Made by a program: the position numbers and the translations under genes. Under the pieces are notes generated by a model. It was not told the origin of the DNA, did not search any database, and worked only from the letters and a program-made list of their open reading frames with translations. From NCBI RefSeq assembly GCF_002355595.1, contig NZ_AP017422.1, positions 3,782,001 through 3,846,000 of the forward strand: a DNA stretch of 64,000 nt, given 5' to 3'. Shown here in pieces: positions 17,239 to 25,345 of this stretch (position 1 is its first letter; each line of letters opens with the position of its first letter). The DNA is from Filimonas lacunae. Lineage in GTDB: Bacteria > Bacteroidota > Bacteroidia > Chitinophagales > Chitinophagaceae.

Positions 17239-18462
17239 ATGATTACGCAGTCACTGGCACATACAATCTCTATAGTACCGAAGAGAAGGAAAGCAGAAGC
17301 GAAAACCTTGCGGTATACTTACATCAACACCAGCATTTTTTTATCAGGCCTTTCGGTGTTTGCACAGCTCTATGTGTTTCAGCCATTGCTCCCACTGGTG
17401 TGTAAGCAGTTTAGTGTTACACCAGCACAAAGCAGCTACACCGTCTCGGCTTCTACACTTGGCGTAGGCATCGGACTGTTTATTCTTTCTTTTAAAGCCG
17501 ATGAGTTACATCGTAAGCAGCTAATGGGCTTTTCCATGATTATTTCGGCTTTGCTTACCATCAGCACGGCATTCGTACACAACTTTCCTTTACTGGTATT
17601 CATCAATGCCTGCAAAGGCATAGCACTGGCCGGCGTTACGGGGGTGGCGCTGGCTTACTTGTCCGAAGAAATCAGTGCGGCAGCCATTGGCCGTGCTATC
17701 AGCCTGTACCTGAGCGGTAATGCTATTGGCGGCATGGCCGGGCGTATAGAAGCTACTTTACTGGCAGGTTGGCTCAACTGGCGTTGGGCAATGGGGCTTA
17801 TTGGCCTTAGCAGCCTGGTAATAGGGATAGTGTTTGTAAAGCTGTTGCCCGCATCCCGCCATTTTGTTCCCGCAAAGGCTGGTTTTAAAGTAAAATGGCA
17901 ACAGATAGGGCAGTTTAGCCGGCATCCGGTAATGCTGCGTTACTACATTACAGCTGCCTGCATTATGGGCACATTCGTAAGCGTATATAACTATCTGGGC
18001 TTTAGGCTGGAAGCACCTCCTTTTTCCCTGCCACATTACATTATTGCCAGTGTGTTTCTCATGTATACCATTGGCGTAGTGGGTACTATGGTGGCCGGTA
18101 AATGGAGCGATAAGGTAGCCCCTCAGCAATTAATAAGACTATTTATCCTGTTTCTGGCAGGTGGACTGCTGGCCATGCTATCGGGCAACCTGGTAGTGCT
18201 GGTGTGTGGATTAGGATTGGTTACGTTTAGTTTCTTTGCCGGCCACACTATGGCCAGTCGCATCATTGCCCAAACCGCCCAACATAATAAAAGCACCGCA
18301 ACGGCGCTATACTGGTTGTTTTATTACATAGGTTCCTCTATTATAGGAAGTGGTAGTGGCGTATTGTTATCCGGCCAGGGTTGGACCGTATTCATCCTTT
18401 TACTGCTGGCAATTGCGTTGTTACTACAATTGCTGGTATACCCCAGGAAACCTACAGCTTAA
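17239..18462 (+). CDS. MFS transporter, YnfM-like
   Basis: 407 aa from the ATG at 17239 (a TTG at 17212 is in frame). Twelve helices; helix 1 begins TSIFLSGLSVFAQLYVFQPLLP, typical of the YnfM/arabinose-efflux branch (VFQPLLPL), followed by SFKADELHRKQ in the loop 2-3 position. The substrate is unknown. Its 3' end overlaps the convergent MBL hydrolase gene by 11 bp. With the LysR gene beyond, the three genes look like a regulated detoxification or export unit. Confidence 0.88.
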   Translation: MITQSLAHTISIVPKRRKAEAKTLRYTYINTSIFLSGLSVFAQLYVFQPLLPLVCKQFSVTPAQSSYTVSASTLGVGIGLFILSFKADELHRKQLMGFSMIISALLTISTAFVHNFPLLVFINACKGIALAGVTGVALAYLSEEISAAAIGRAISLYLSGNAIGGMAGRIEATLLAGWLNWRWAMGLIGLSSLVIGIVFVKLLPASRHFVPAKAGFKVKWQQIGQFSRHPVMLRYYITAACIMGTFVSVYNYLGFRLEAPPFSLPHYIIASVFLMYTIGVVGTMVAGKWSDKVAPQQLIRLFILFLAGGLLAMLSGNLVVLVCGLGLVTFSFFAGHTMASRIIAQTAQHNKSTATALYWLFYYIGSSIIGSGSGVLLSGQGWTVFILLLLAIALLLQLLVYPRKPTA

Positions 18463-19156
18463 TACGATCCCTGTTTACATCATGATACAACAATACTGAC
18501 CAGTTTTCATCACGCGCTTCTTTCTCCCACTGCAAACGTAGTTCCATAGCTGTTTTGCCATCGTAGTCGTTTTTCCAGGCGGCATGATATTTCAGGTAAT
18601 ATGCCTGTGGCAGGTTATCTCCTCCATAAAAGGTGGTTCCTTCATTGTTCCTTATCCAGAATACCTGGTGAAAAGGCGTATGCCCGCCTACTACCTGGTA
18701 AGTGATCTCTCCATTAATAAAGCCCTCCGTTTCCTCCATCCAATGCACCTTGTATTGCTGTGGCAACTGCATCAGCAAAGACTGGTTATAAGAAGGGTTT
18801 CCTTCCTGCGTGCGGGCAAAAGCATATTCTTTACTGTTAACGTATATAGTAGCGTTGGGAAAAAGCGGGATACCGTTAGTATGGTCTTTATGCAAGTGCG
18901 ATAGCAGAATGCGGGTCACCTGCTCCGGCTGTATACCCGCTTCGTGTAAAGCATTGTAAATGCAAGGCTGCCCATCAACCATACTTCCTAATCCGGTGTC
19001 CAGCAGTATCACTTCCCCTTCCGATAACACCACAAAAGGTGTTACACTTACTTTTACCGCCTGTTTCTCATTCGCCAATTCAGCCACATCCAGTCTGCCA
19101 AACTGCTTTCCCGATCCTAGTCTAAAAATACCTTCACTTGCGCTTATTATATTCAT
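18452..19156 (-). CDS. MBL-fold metallo-hydrolase (lactonase-like)
   Basis: A 234-aa protein. The zinc motif HLHKDH gives His87, His89, Asp91 and His92. VVGGHTPFHQ and GGDNLPQ supply the later metal ligands, and LLYHDVNRD ends the domain. The arrangement with LLDTGLGS before the motif resembles the AHL-lactonase/glyoxalase-II branch. No signal peptide. It is divergent from the LysR gene across a 121-nt gap carrying a palindrome, so it is the likely LysR target. Confidence 0.88.
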   Translation of the reverse strand: MNIISASEGIFRLGSGKQFGRLDVAELANEKQAVKVSVTPFVVLSEGEVILLDTGLGSMVDGQPCIYNALHEAGIQPEQVTRILLSHLHKDHTNGIPLFPNATIYVNSKEYAFARTQEGNPSYNQSLLMQLPQQYKVHWMEETEGFINGEITYQVVGGHTPFHQVFWIRNNEGTTFYGGDNLPQAYYLKYHAAWKNDYDGKTAMELRLQWEKEARDENWSVLLYHDVNRDRIKL

Positions 19157-19244
19157 ATTACTATCCTCATATGCCCTAACGGGCGGCCTTGCTAAAAACA
19201 GATCAAAGTTCTTTAACTATGCTTACTTTCGTAAATGCTATTTT

Positions 19245-19261
19245 TCAATAACGCTTATTGA
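19245..19261. promoter_or_regulatory. Candidate LysR-type operator
   Basis: TCAATAA-CGC-TTATTGA, a perfect seven-base inverted repeat, lies 17 nt before the LysR start and 89 nt before the divergent MBL hydrolase start. Position and symmetry fit an LTTR recognition site that controls both genes. Confidence 0.5.
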
Positions 19262-19277
19262 TAAAACCGATTTACCC

Positions 19278-20147
19278 ATGGAGCTGCGGCAATTGAAATA
19301 TTATATCAAGGCAAAGGAACTGGAAAATTTTTCAGAAGCCGCAGAACAGCTTTTCATTAGTCAAAGTACCCTTTCGCAGCAGATAAAACAACTGGAAAAC
19401 GAGCTGGGCACCCCACTTTTTCACCGGGTGGGCAAGCGCGTACATCCCACAGAAGCCGGCATACGCTTTTACGATTATGCCCTGCAATGCCTGCATAAAG
19501 CCAACGATGGCTTTCAGATGGTGCAGGATCTGGGCCAGATAAAAACCGGCAAACTGCATATAGGCTGCTCTTATGGCCTAAAACACGTGCTGGCGCCGGC
19601 AATTGTAGCCTTTGCCCGCACCTACCCCAATATTCACATACAGGTAAGTTTTGGCACTTCTAAAGAGATTACCGACCGCCTTTTTAGTTTTGAACTGGAT
19701 TTTGTACTCACTTTTGAGTTTGATTCCATTCACCCGGAAATGAACTACCAGCCCCTGTTTACCTCCGGCTTGCGCCTGTTAACCTCTCACACCTCTGAAA
19801 TAGCCCACCGTTCCAGTGTAACATTAGCCGATATTCAACAGTTACCGCTGGCACTTCCGGCACATGGTTATGCCACCCGGCATTTTATTGATCAGCTGTT
19901 TACCAGCCACCAGCTTACCCCGCAGGTAAACCTGGAAATTAACGACATACCCACCCTGCTGGAACTGGTAAACACCGGCCACTGGCACACCATACTTACC
20001 CAAACCACCGCGAATGGGCAGCCACAGTTTACTGCCATCCCTATTGAAGGAGTAAATATTGTGCAACAGGCAGCTATCATCTCTTTAAAAGCAGCTTACC
20101 AGAAACAAAGCGCCAAAGCTTTCCAGGAGATATTGATACACCAGTAG
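19278..20147 (+). CDS. LysR-family transcriptional regulator
   Basis: 289 aa from the ATG at 19278; the frame stays open upstream but that part is antisense to the MBL gene. It begins MELRQLKYYIKAKELENFSE, the standard LysR HTH, with SQSTLSQQIKQLENELG as recognition helix. The substrate-binding domain follows (about 90-289; KTGKLHIGCSYGLKHVLAPA). It probably regulates the divergent MBL hydrolase. Confidence 0.95.
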   Translation: MELRQLKYYIKAKELENFSEAAEQLFISQSTLSQQIKQLENELGTPLFHRVGKRVHPTEAGIRFYDYALQCLHKANDGFQMVQDLGQIKTGKLHIGCSYGLKHVLAPAIVAFARTYPNIHIQVSFGTSKEITDRLFSFELDFVLTFEFDSIHPEMNYQPLFTSGLRLLTSHTSEIAHRSSVTLADIQQLPLALPAHGYATRHFIDQLFTSHQLTPQVNLEINDIPTLLELVNTGHWHTILTQTTANGQPQFTAIPIEGVNIVQQAAIISLKAAYQKQSAKAFQEILIHQ

Positions 20148-20164
20148 CCTGTCCCAATAAAAAA

Positions 20165-20192
20165 GGAGCTTCCTGTAGAAAGCTCCCTTTAA
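20165..20192. terminator. Bidirectional terminator
   Basis: GGAGCTT, eight-base loop, AAGCTCC, then CTTTAAA; A-run on the other side. Lies between the convergent LysR and lipoprotein genes. Confidence 0.7.
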
Positions 20193-20208
20193 ACCACTAA
20201 AGGCCTGC

Positions 20209-21069
20209 TTATTTATTCGCTACTTTTCTATAGCGCATGTTTAAATCAAAGAGGTAATTAGTTTCGTCGCCCAATACCTGCCTGGTAAGCAAACCAGTGG
20301 TAGCATCATAAGTATTATGTACCACGTACGACTCCGGATCCATCCCCTGGAAGTTTATACTCACTTTGCTTAATACATTCACACTGGAAGTTATCAGCAA
20401 TCCGTCAAACTGATCCCAGCACATAGGTACCTGCATATAAGGATTTTTACGGAAAAACTCCAGCAAACTATTCGCATGCGTATCATACTCAAATGTATAC
20501 TTGTCGGTAAAATCAGTTCTCACATTACCATTATATTCATAATAGTAATGATGGGTAAAATCTGTAAGATTATCATTGCTGAATGTGAGCTTATAAGCAT
20601 CAACTGTTTTAGCCAGCTCCACGATAAGCGAATCCATTACCCAGGTGGTTAATGCGCCATTACTATTAAACTGCATTTTGTAGGTAAAGTCTGGCACACC
20701 AACCTCATAAAATCGCATAAGAGCAACAGTTCCATTTAAGCCGTATAAGAGCGAATCGGTATATTCCAACTTACCATTAGCTATGGTATAATACTGTACA
20801 CTTTTACACTGCCCACTGATATTGTATCTAAAATCCATACGTGTTCCGTATGCACTATTCACACTTTGGCAAAATACGGTTGCCAGTGTATTATCATCAT
20901 TGTACACAAAACTATCTAAGGGAGTGGCTCCGTTATAAATAACAACAGGCATATATACAGAATCTGCCTTAGTAGATACGGCATCACTGTTTTTGCTACA
21001 GGAAGCGCCCACAAACGAAAAAAACAATACAATAGCGCTGTTGCGCAAGAAGGAAGTTATCATATTCAC
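20209..21069 (-). CDS. Hypothetical lipoprotein, tandem paralogue A
   Basis: A 286-aa protein with lipobox VGASC (residues 20-24). The mature part is beta-rich with paired motifs (SVYMPVVIYNGATPLDSF, DFRYNISGQCKSVQYY, KMQFNSNGALTTW, NTYDATTGLLTRQ) that recall YD/RHS-like strand repeats, as in DUF4595-type Bacteroidota proteins. It shares the whole layout with the next gene (21094-21951), so the two are tandem duplicates. Location is probably the outer membrane or periplasm; role unknown. Confidence 0.75.
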   Translation of the reverse strand: MNMITSFLRNSAIVLFFSFVGASCSKNSDAVSTKADSVYMPVVIYNGATPLDSFVYNDDNTLATVFCQSVNSAYGTRMDFRYNISGQCKSVQYYTIANGKLEYTDSLLYGLNGTVALMRFYEVGVPDFTYKMQFNSNGALTTWVMDSLIVELAKTVDAYKLTFSNDNLTDFTHHYYYEYNGNVRTDFTDKYTFEYDTHANSLLEFFRKNPYMQVPMCWDQFDGLLITSSVNVLSKVSINFQGMDPESYVVHNTYDATTGLLTRQVLGDETNYLFDLNMRYRKVANK

Positions 21070-21093
21070 TGTTTAATAAGGGATTCAGCTATT

Positions 21094-21951
21094 TTATTTC
21101 TTAGCCACTTTTTTATACTTAAATGAAAAAGTAGCATATTCATTAGTATCATCACCAATTTGCTGCTTCACAAGTGTACCGGTTGCATTATCATACGTGT
21201 TGTTTACAGGATAGCTTTTAGTTTCACTTCCGGAATAAGTGGGGCTAAACTTAGCTAATTCATTAGCACTGGCAGTAAACAGGAATGTTTCAATCTGGTA
21301 ATAGCCTAACAGCACCTGTATAAAAGGGTTTTTATGATAAAACTCCAGCCAGCTATTTGCACGCTGATTATACTCAAAGGCAAAACTGCTGGTATAATTG
21401 CTTTCCACCGCTCCACCATCCTCTAAATAATAGTTAGTGGAGTATTGCGTAAGATTATTATTAGCAAAGGTAAAGTTGGCGGTCAGCGTTTGCTTATACC
21501 CACCATCCCTTTTCACGGTGTCCTGCGCAAGAGAAACAACAGCTCCATTGCTATTGAATTTCACCTTCACGGCATACTCTATAGGGCGCCCCTGTGAGGG
21601 ATAATAAGAGCTGAATGCGATGGAACCATCTGCGGCATACACCAGGGTATCCACCTGTGCCAACTGGGATTCGTTTCCTAAATAATAAAACACACGCTTA
21701 CATTTCCCTTCACTATTATATTCAAAATTCATGTGATTTTGATAGGTACGGCCATTATAGGCAGTAGCTACCGTGTTATCATTATTGTAAACAAAACTAT
21801 CCAAAGGAGCATCACCATCGTAAATAACCGTAGGCATGTACACAGAATCAGCCACCTGGGGGGCTGCATTGTCGTTGTTTTTGTTGCAAGAGGTAGCAAA
21901 AACCAGCAAACCTAATGCGATAGCACAGTTGCGGTAAAAAGAATATAACAT
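21094..21951 (-). CDS. Hypothetical lipoprotein, tandem paralogue B
   Basis: A 285-aa protein with lipobox ATSC (residues 19-22). Same order of motifs as its neighbour: SVYMPTVIYDGDAPLDSF, NFEYNSEGKCKRVFYY, KVKFNSNGAVVSL, NTYDNATGTLVKQ. The 24-nt gap to the second copy suggests one operon. A Crp-like palindrome lies 45 nt upstream of its start, between it and the divergent Crp/Fnr gene. Confidence 0.75.
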   Translation of the reverse strand: MLYSFYRNCAIALGLLVFATSCNKNNDNAAPQVADSVYMPTVIYDGDAPLDSFVYNNDNTVATAYNGRTYQNHMNFEYNSEGKCKRVFYYLGNESQLAQVDTLVYAADGSIAFSSYYPSQGRPIEYAVKVKFNSNGAVVSLAQDTVKRDGGYKQTLTANFTFANNNLTQYSTNYYLEDGGAVESNYTSSFAFEYNQRANSWLEFYHKNPFIQVLLGYYQIETFLFTASANELAKFSPTYSGSETKSYPVNNTYDNATGTLVKQQIGDDTNEYATFSFKYKKVAKK

Positions 21952-21996
21952 TATCTGAGTTTTGCGGCGAAGTTATCTGCCCGGAAATACAATACT

Positions 21997-22012
21997 TGTA
22001 ACTATTGTTACA
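21997..22012. promoter_or_regulatory. Candidate Crp/Fnr-type binding site
   Basis: TGTAAC-TATT-GTTACA, a perfect six-base inverted repeat with a four-base spacer, the geometry of Fnr/Crp boxes. It sits in the divergent region between the lipoprotein pair and the Crp-like gene, 97 nt before the latter. Confidence 0.5.
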
Positions 22013-22109
22013 TTTTCCATAGCGCTACAGCTTCCCTATACAAAGAAAAACAGAGATAAAAAACGCTTGTTTTTGGAATATTGAAATTCTTATATTTACT
22101 ACCTGTAGT

Positions 22110-22694
22110 ATGAGAGAACCAACACCAGAAGCTGTAAAGCAGATATTTGACCGCTATTTTCCAGCCAACGTGCGCATATGGGAATCTTTCGCCGAAAAGC
22201 TCAAAACCATCGCATATGCACGTAACGAAATCATCAAACCCTGTAACGGAAAAGAAAACCACCTCAACCTGCTGATAAAAGGCTCAGTAGCTTTATATGT
22301 ATGCGGAGAGGATACAGAAACCTGTATTCATCTTTGCTACGAGAACGATATATTCTCTGATTACCTTTCTTTTCTTAGAGGCACGGGCACTCCCATTCAG
22401 TCAGTAGCATTGGAAGAAACCGTGGTATGGGCTATTCATAAAAACGATTTACAGGAATTATATACCCGTTCCACTGCCGGAGTGCATATAGGTAAAGCTA
22501 TTGCGGAGGTGTTATATATCCGCAAGCAAACCGAACAGATAAAACTGCTTACCCTTTCGCCACAGGAACGCTATCTGCAACTGTTACAGGAAAAACCGGA
22601 AGTATTACAACGCACACCACTGAAAATTGTAGCCAGTTTTCTGGGTTTAACAGCAGAAAGTGTAAGCAGGATAAGAAAACGGATTGGTAAATAA
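22110..22694 (+). CDS. Crp/Fnr-family transcriptional regulator
   Basis: A 194-aa protein. The cyclic-nucleotide-binding fold spans about 20-115 (LNLLIKGSVALYVCGED, DIFSDYLSFL). The C-terminal HTH is short (LKIVASFLGLTAESVSRIRKRI), typical of Bacteroidota Crp-like regulators. Residues for cAMP binding (RSS-type phosphate cassette) are not evident, so the ligand is probably not cAMP. The CPBP protease gene follows 74 nt later with its own promoter-like sequence. Confidence 0.92.
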   Translation: MREPTPEAVKQIFDRYFPANVRIWESFAEKLKTIAYARNEIIKPCNGKENHLNLLIKGSVALYVCGEDTETCIHLCYENDIFSDYLSFLRGTGTPIQSVALEETVVWAIHKNDLQELYTRSTAGVHIGKAIAEVLYIRKQTEQIKLLTLSPQERYLQLLQEKPEVLQRTPLKIVASFLGLTAESVSRIRKRIGK

Positions 22695-22721
22695 GCCTTT
22701 ATAGTTCTTACCCAAAGTCAA

Positions 22722-22751
22722 TTTTTACGGAGAACGGGCATATTATGTTTG
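22722..22751 (+). promoter_or_regulatory. Bacteroidota-type promoter before the CPBP gene
   Basis: The -7 box TATGTTTG (22744-22751) matches TAnnTTTG exactly; a weak -33 (TTTT at 22722-22725) lies 18 nt upstream. The ATG of the protease gene is 18 nt downstream, implying a short leader. Confidence 0.5.
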
Positions 22752-22768
22752 CATAACAATTCAAAACT

Positions 22769-23482
22769 ATGTTTAAGAAAATTCCAGTAGCCGCCCTTAT
22801 CGTGTTTTATGTGATCGCTTTAGGTATCCGTTACCTCGTTACTAAAACCGACCTGTTACATACAGATAATTTCTTTTTACAAACCATTTTGCGTGGTTCT
22901 GGCACCACCATTGGCGCATTAATAGCAGCGGCTATATTTGGCATCAAAATTCAGTTAACACCTAAAGGAAAATTCCCTAACCTACTGATAACTATCATAT
23001 TGTACTGGGTATTTCCTATTATTATATTACTTATTTATCCACTATTCACTACCACAATGGAGTCTGCAACCGGTGCTTTTGCGCTGTTACTATATGCTTT
23101 ACTCGAAGAAATTGGATGGCGTGGCTTTTTACGTCCGTTACTGGCACAGGCAGGCGTATCTAAATTCGCCAATATTGTAATCGTATCCATATTATGGTAT
23201 TTCTGGCACCTGAATTTCGGTTTCTCTACCGGCCACCTTGTTTTCTTTGCTTTATTGCTGGTGGGTAGCTGGGGCATTGGCGCGGTAGCAGACAAAACAG
23301 GATCATTCCTGGCAGTAGCTGCTTTTCATTCCTTAAATAATATTCACCAGGCAGCAGTACCACGCAACGTATCTGACACGGTACCATTGGTTATTTTATT
23401 TGCAGTATGGTTAGCAAGTGTGTTGCTGTTTGATAAATTTACCAGGCGTGAAAAAACACAGGTAGCGGCTACGACTATCTGA
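22769..23482 (+). CDS. CPBP-family intramembrane metalloprotease (Abi/CAAX-like)
   Basis: A 237-aa membrane protein of about seven helices. Family motifs are complete: EEIGWRG with Glu113-Glu114 and Arg118, WHLNFG with His147, and AAFHSLNN with His187. These are the glutamate/histidine residues that form the catalytic site of CAAX-type and bacteriocin-immunity proteases. The role in this organism is open (prenyl-peptide processing or bacteriocin self-protection). A strong terminator follows 39 nt after the stop. Confidence 0.92.
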   Translation: MFKKIPVAALIVFYVIALGIRYLVTKTDLLHTDNFFLQTILRGSGTTIGALIAAAIFGIKIQLTPKGKFPNLLITIILYWVFPIIILLIYPLFTTTMESATGAFALLLYALLEEIGWRGFLRPLLAQAGVSKFANIVIVSILWYFWHLNFGFSTGHLVFFALLLVGSWGIGAVADKTGSFLAVAAFHSLNNIHQAAVPRNVSDTVPLVILFAVWLASVLLFDKFTRREKTQVAATTI

Positions 23483-23520
23483 TGTACCTGTATGAATAAT
23501 CAACTTTCTTATACATAAAC

Positions 23521-23554
23521 AAAATCCGGTTTGCATGATGCAAACCGGATTTTT
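23521..23554 (+). terminator. Strong intrinsic terminator
   Basis: AAATCCGGTTTGC ... GCAAACCGGATTT with five-base loop and TTTTTT after it; 13-pair stem. Ends the CPBP gene and lies before the convergent acetyltransferase gene. Confidence 0.85.
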
Positions 23555-23639
23555 TATAGCTACTCATCGCCGAACCACTTTTTTGCCTAACAGCGTAGAC
23601 TCACCAACAAATGGATCTTAGGTGTAGCCATCGGGCAAT

Positions 23640-24197
23640 TTATATACTCTTCATTACCCGGCAAGGGTTGCCTACGGCCACCACATTCGCCGGAATGTTT
23701 TTAGTTACCACGCTACCTGCACCTATTACGGTATTATCACCTATAGTTACACCAGGCAATACCGTTACACCAGCGCCAATCCACACATTATTTCCTACCC
23801 GTATAGGATACGCATACTCCAGTCCCTTATTACGCTGTGGTACATCCAGGGGATGCCCTGCTGTATAAAACCCGCAATTGGGTGCTATAAACACATTATC
23901 GCCAAAAGTTACTTTTGCACCGTCTAGTATTACGCAGTTTACATTAGCGTAAAAGTTTTCGCCTATTTCAATATTGTAGCCATAATCGCAGTAGAATGGC
24001 TGCTCTATTAAAAACGTTTGCCCGGTTTTGCCCAATAGTTCACGAAGTAATGTTTCGCGCTCTGCTTTAGCGGCAGGAGGTAGCTGGTTATAGGTATAAC
24101 ACTGCATTTTTGCCACATCTCTTTCCTGTATCAGTGCTACATCAAAATTAGCGTCGTACAACGCTCCTGCCTGCGCCTTTTCTTTTTCTGTTTTCAT
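23640..24197 (-). CDS. maa: Maltose/galactoside O-acetyltransferase-type hexapeptide acetyltransferase
   Basis: A 185-aa protein of the LacA/Maa/NodL family. An N-terminal Maa domain (KEKAQAGALYDANFDVAL...YNQLPP) precedes left-handed beta-helix hexapeptide repeats (IGENFYANVNCVILDGAKVTFGDN..., IGAGVTVLPGVTIGDNTVIG). The catalytic His is in GFYTAGHPLD. It transfers acetyl from acetyl-CoA to a sugar hydroxyl. C-terminal NPCRVMKSI is canonical. The small lipoprotein gene lies 12 nt upstream on the same strand. Confidence 0.93.
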   Translation of the reverse strand: MKTEKEKAQAGALYDANFDVALIQERDVAKMQCYTYNQLPPAAKAERETLLRELLGKTGQTFLIEQPFYCDYGYNIEIGENFYANVNCVILDGAKVTFGDNVFIAPNCGFYTAGHPLDVPQRNKGLEYAYPIRVGNNVWIGAGVTVLPGVTIGDNTVIGAGSVVTKNIPANVVAVGNPCRVMKSI

Positions 24198-24209
24198 AGT
24201 ATCGGTGCT

Positions 24210-24617
24210 TTATGGATACGTAATAGTAAAATTATTGCTTCTCAGTTCGTCCAGCGTCAAATGATATTCTTTCAGTATAGTGTAGGCAGTATTCAACGAG
24301 TCACAGTTGTAATAAGCACCATCGTACTTATAAGTGGCTGGATCAAGCAGGTAAAAATCTAATATTTTACCGCCGGCCAACCCGTTTTCCAAACAAGAAC
24401 GGGTTCCTGATTTATCTTCTGCGCCTGGCGCTATCTTTTGACCATCCAGCCGACATTGAACAGTATCAAAGGGAATATAAGATTGATAAGCCAGGATAAC
24501 CGTATCCGGCGATTCGTTACGAAAGAGGATATTCTTATGGCAGTTCTCCCCTTCTTTCTGACAATCGGCTGATATCAGGGGAGCGGTCAGTAATAACAGG
24601 TACAGTATCCGTTTCAT
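24210..24617 (-). CDS. Small cysteine-containing lipoprotein, unknown
   Basis: A 135-aa protein with signal peptide and lipobox SADC (residues 16-19). The mature part has several cysteines (NCHKN, VQCRLD, TRSCLENG, YYNCDS) and the phrase NILFRNESPDTVILAYQSY, seen in small Bacteroidota envelope proteins. It is 12 nt upstream of the acetyltransferase gene, so the two are probably co-transcribed. Function unknown. Confidence 0.7.
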   Translation of the reverse strand: MKRILYLLLLTAPLISADCQKEGENCHKNILFRNESPDTVILAYQSYIPFDTVQCRLDGQKIAPGAEDKSGTRSCLENGLAGGKILDFYLLDPATYKYDGAYYNCDSLNTAYTILKEYHLTLDELRSNNFTITYP

Positions 24618-24736
24618 AGATCTTTTATGTGCTTCATTGAAAAAAGGGTTTTCCTGGTTTCCGGCAATGAATATACAGGATTATGAAAGCCCCAACACCA
24701 TCTGCTACAGCAGAAAAGACTTATTCATAAAAAAAA

Positions 24737-24758
24737 CGGGTTGTGTTATACAACCCGG
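24737..24758 (-). terminator. Intrinsic terminator
   Basis: GGGTTGT, five-base loop, ACAACCC, then CGTTTTTTTTATG on the minus strand. Ends the 107-aa lipoprotein gene. Confidence 0.8.
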
Positions 24759-24765
24759 CTTCCAC

Positions 24766-25089
24766 CTATTTTTTAGTACCAGTATCACCACAAAGCGAAA
24801 CCCTGTTTACTAATGTAGCTTCACTAATAAACTTATCATAAGTGTAACCGGCCGGCAGTGTAAATTCAGTACTATCCTGGTTTAAATAAAAAGGTACAAA
24901 ATTACAGGCAGGGTTTGCAAAACCCCTTACCAGCACCACCTTGCTATCCCATTGATAGGTAGCAATAAAGGGGTCACACGTACAATCAAAACCCGGACAA
25001 ATTATGATTGATGGCTCATTCTTTGCACCTTCCTTTGAACAGGCAACAAAAGCAAACAACGCTATTACAAACATTGAAATTTTACGCAT
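24766..25089 (-). CDS. Small lipoprotein, unknown
   Basis: A 107-aa protein with lipobox FVAC (residues 14-17) and six or seven cysteines in the mature part (IICPGFDCTCDPF, NPACNFV, SLCGDTG). It carries YQWDSKVVLVRG and AGYTYDKFISEATLV. No family recognised; a terminator directly follows. Confidence 0.65.
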   Translation of the reverse strand: MRKISMFVIALFAFVACSKEGAKNEPSIIICPGFDCTCDPFIATYQWDSKVVLVRGFANPACNFVPFYLNQDSTEFTLPAGYTYDKFISEATLVNRVSLCGDTGTKK

Positions 25090-25345
25090 ATGGCATTTTT
25101 ACAGGTATGAAAACCCAATCAGGAAAAACATTGCATGAGCCTGAAAAAATAATTTATATATTCCCCCCGAACCTATCAACACACACTATTTTCTCTCCGG
25201 ATACAATCCCGTCACAGATAGTTTCGGTTATTATTCACCAACTACTTCTGTTAAAAATCACAGAAAAGTGTACTCATTAATCATTTTCTTCGTTTACCAG
25301 AACACCTGCTATACCTAAGCGGGCATACAACCTTAAAACTCTTAT

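Noticed and set aside
18960..19277. Long N-terminal extension of LysR (start 18960)
   Set aside because: It overlaps the MBL gene antisense and lacks any LysR feature; the family start is at 19278.
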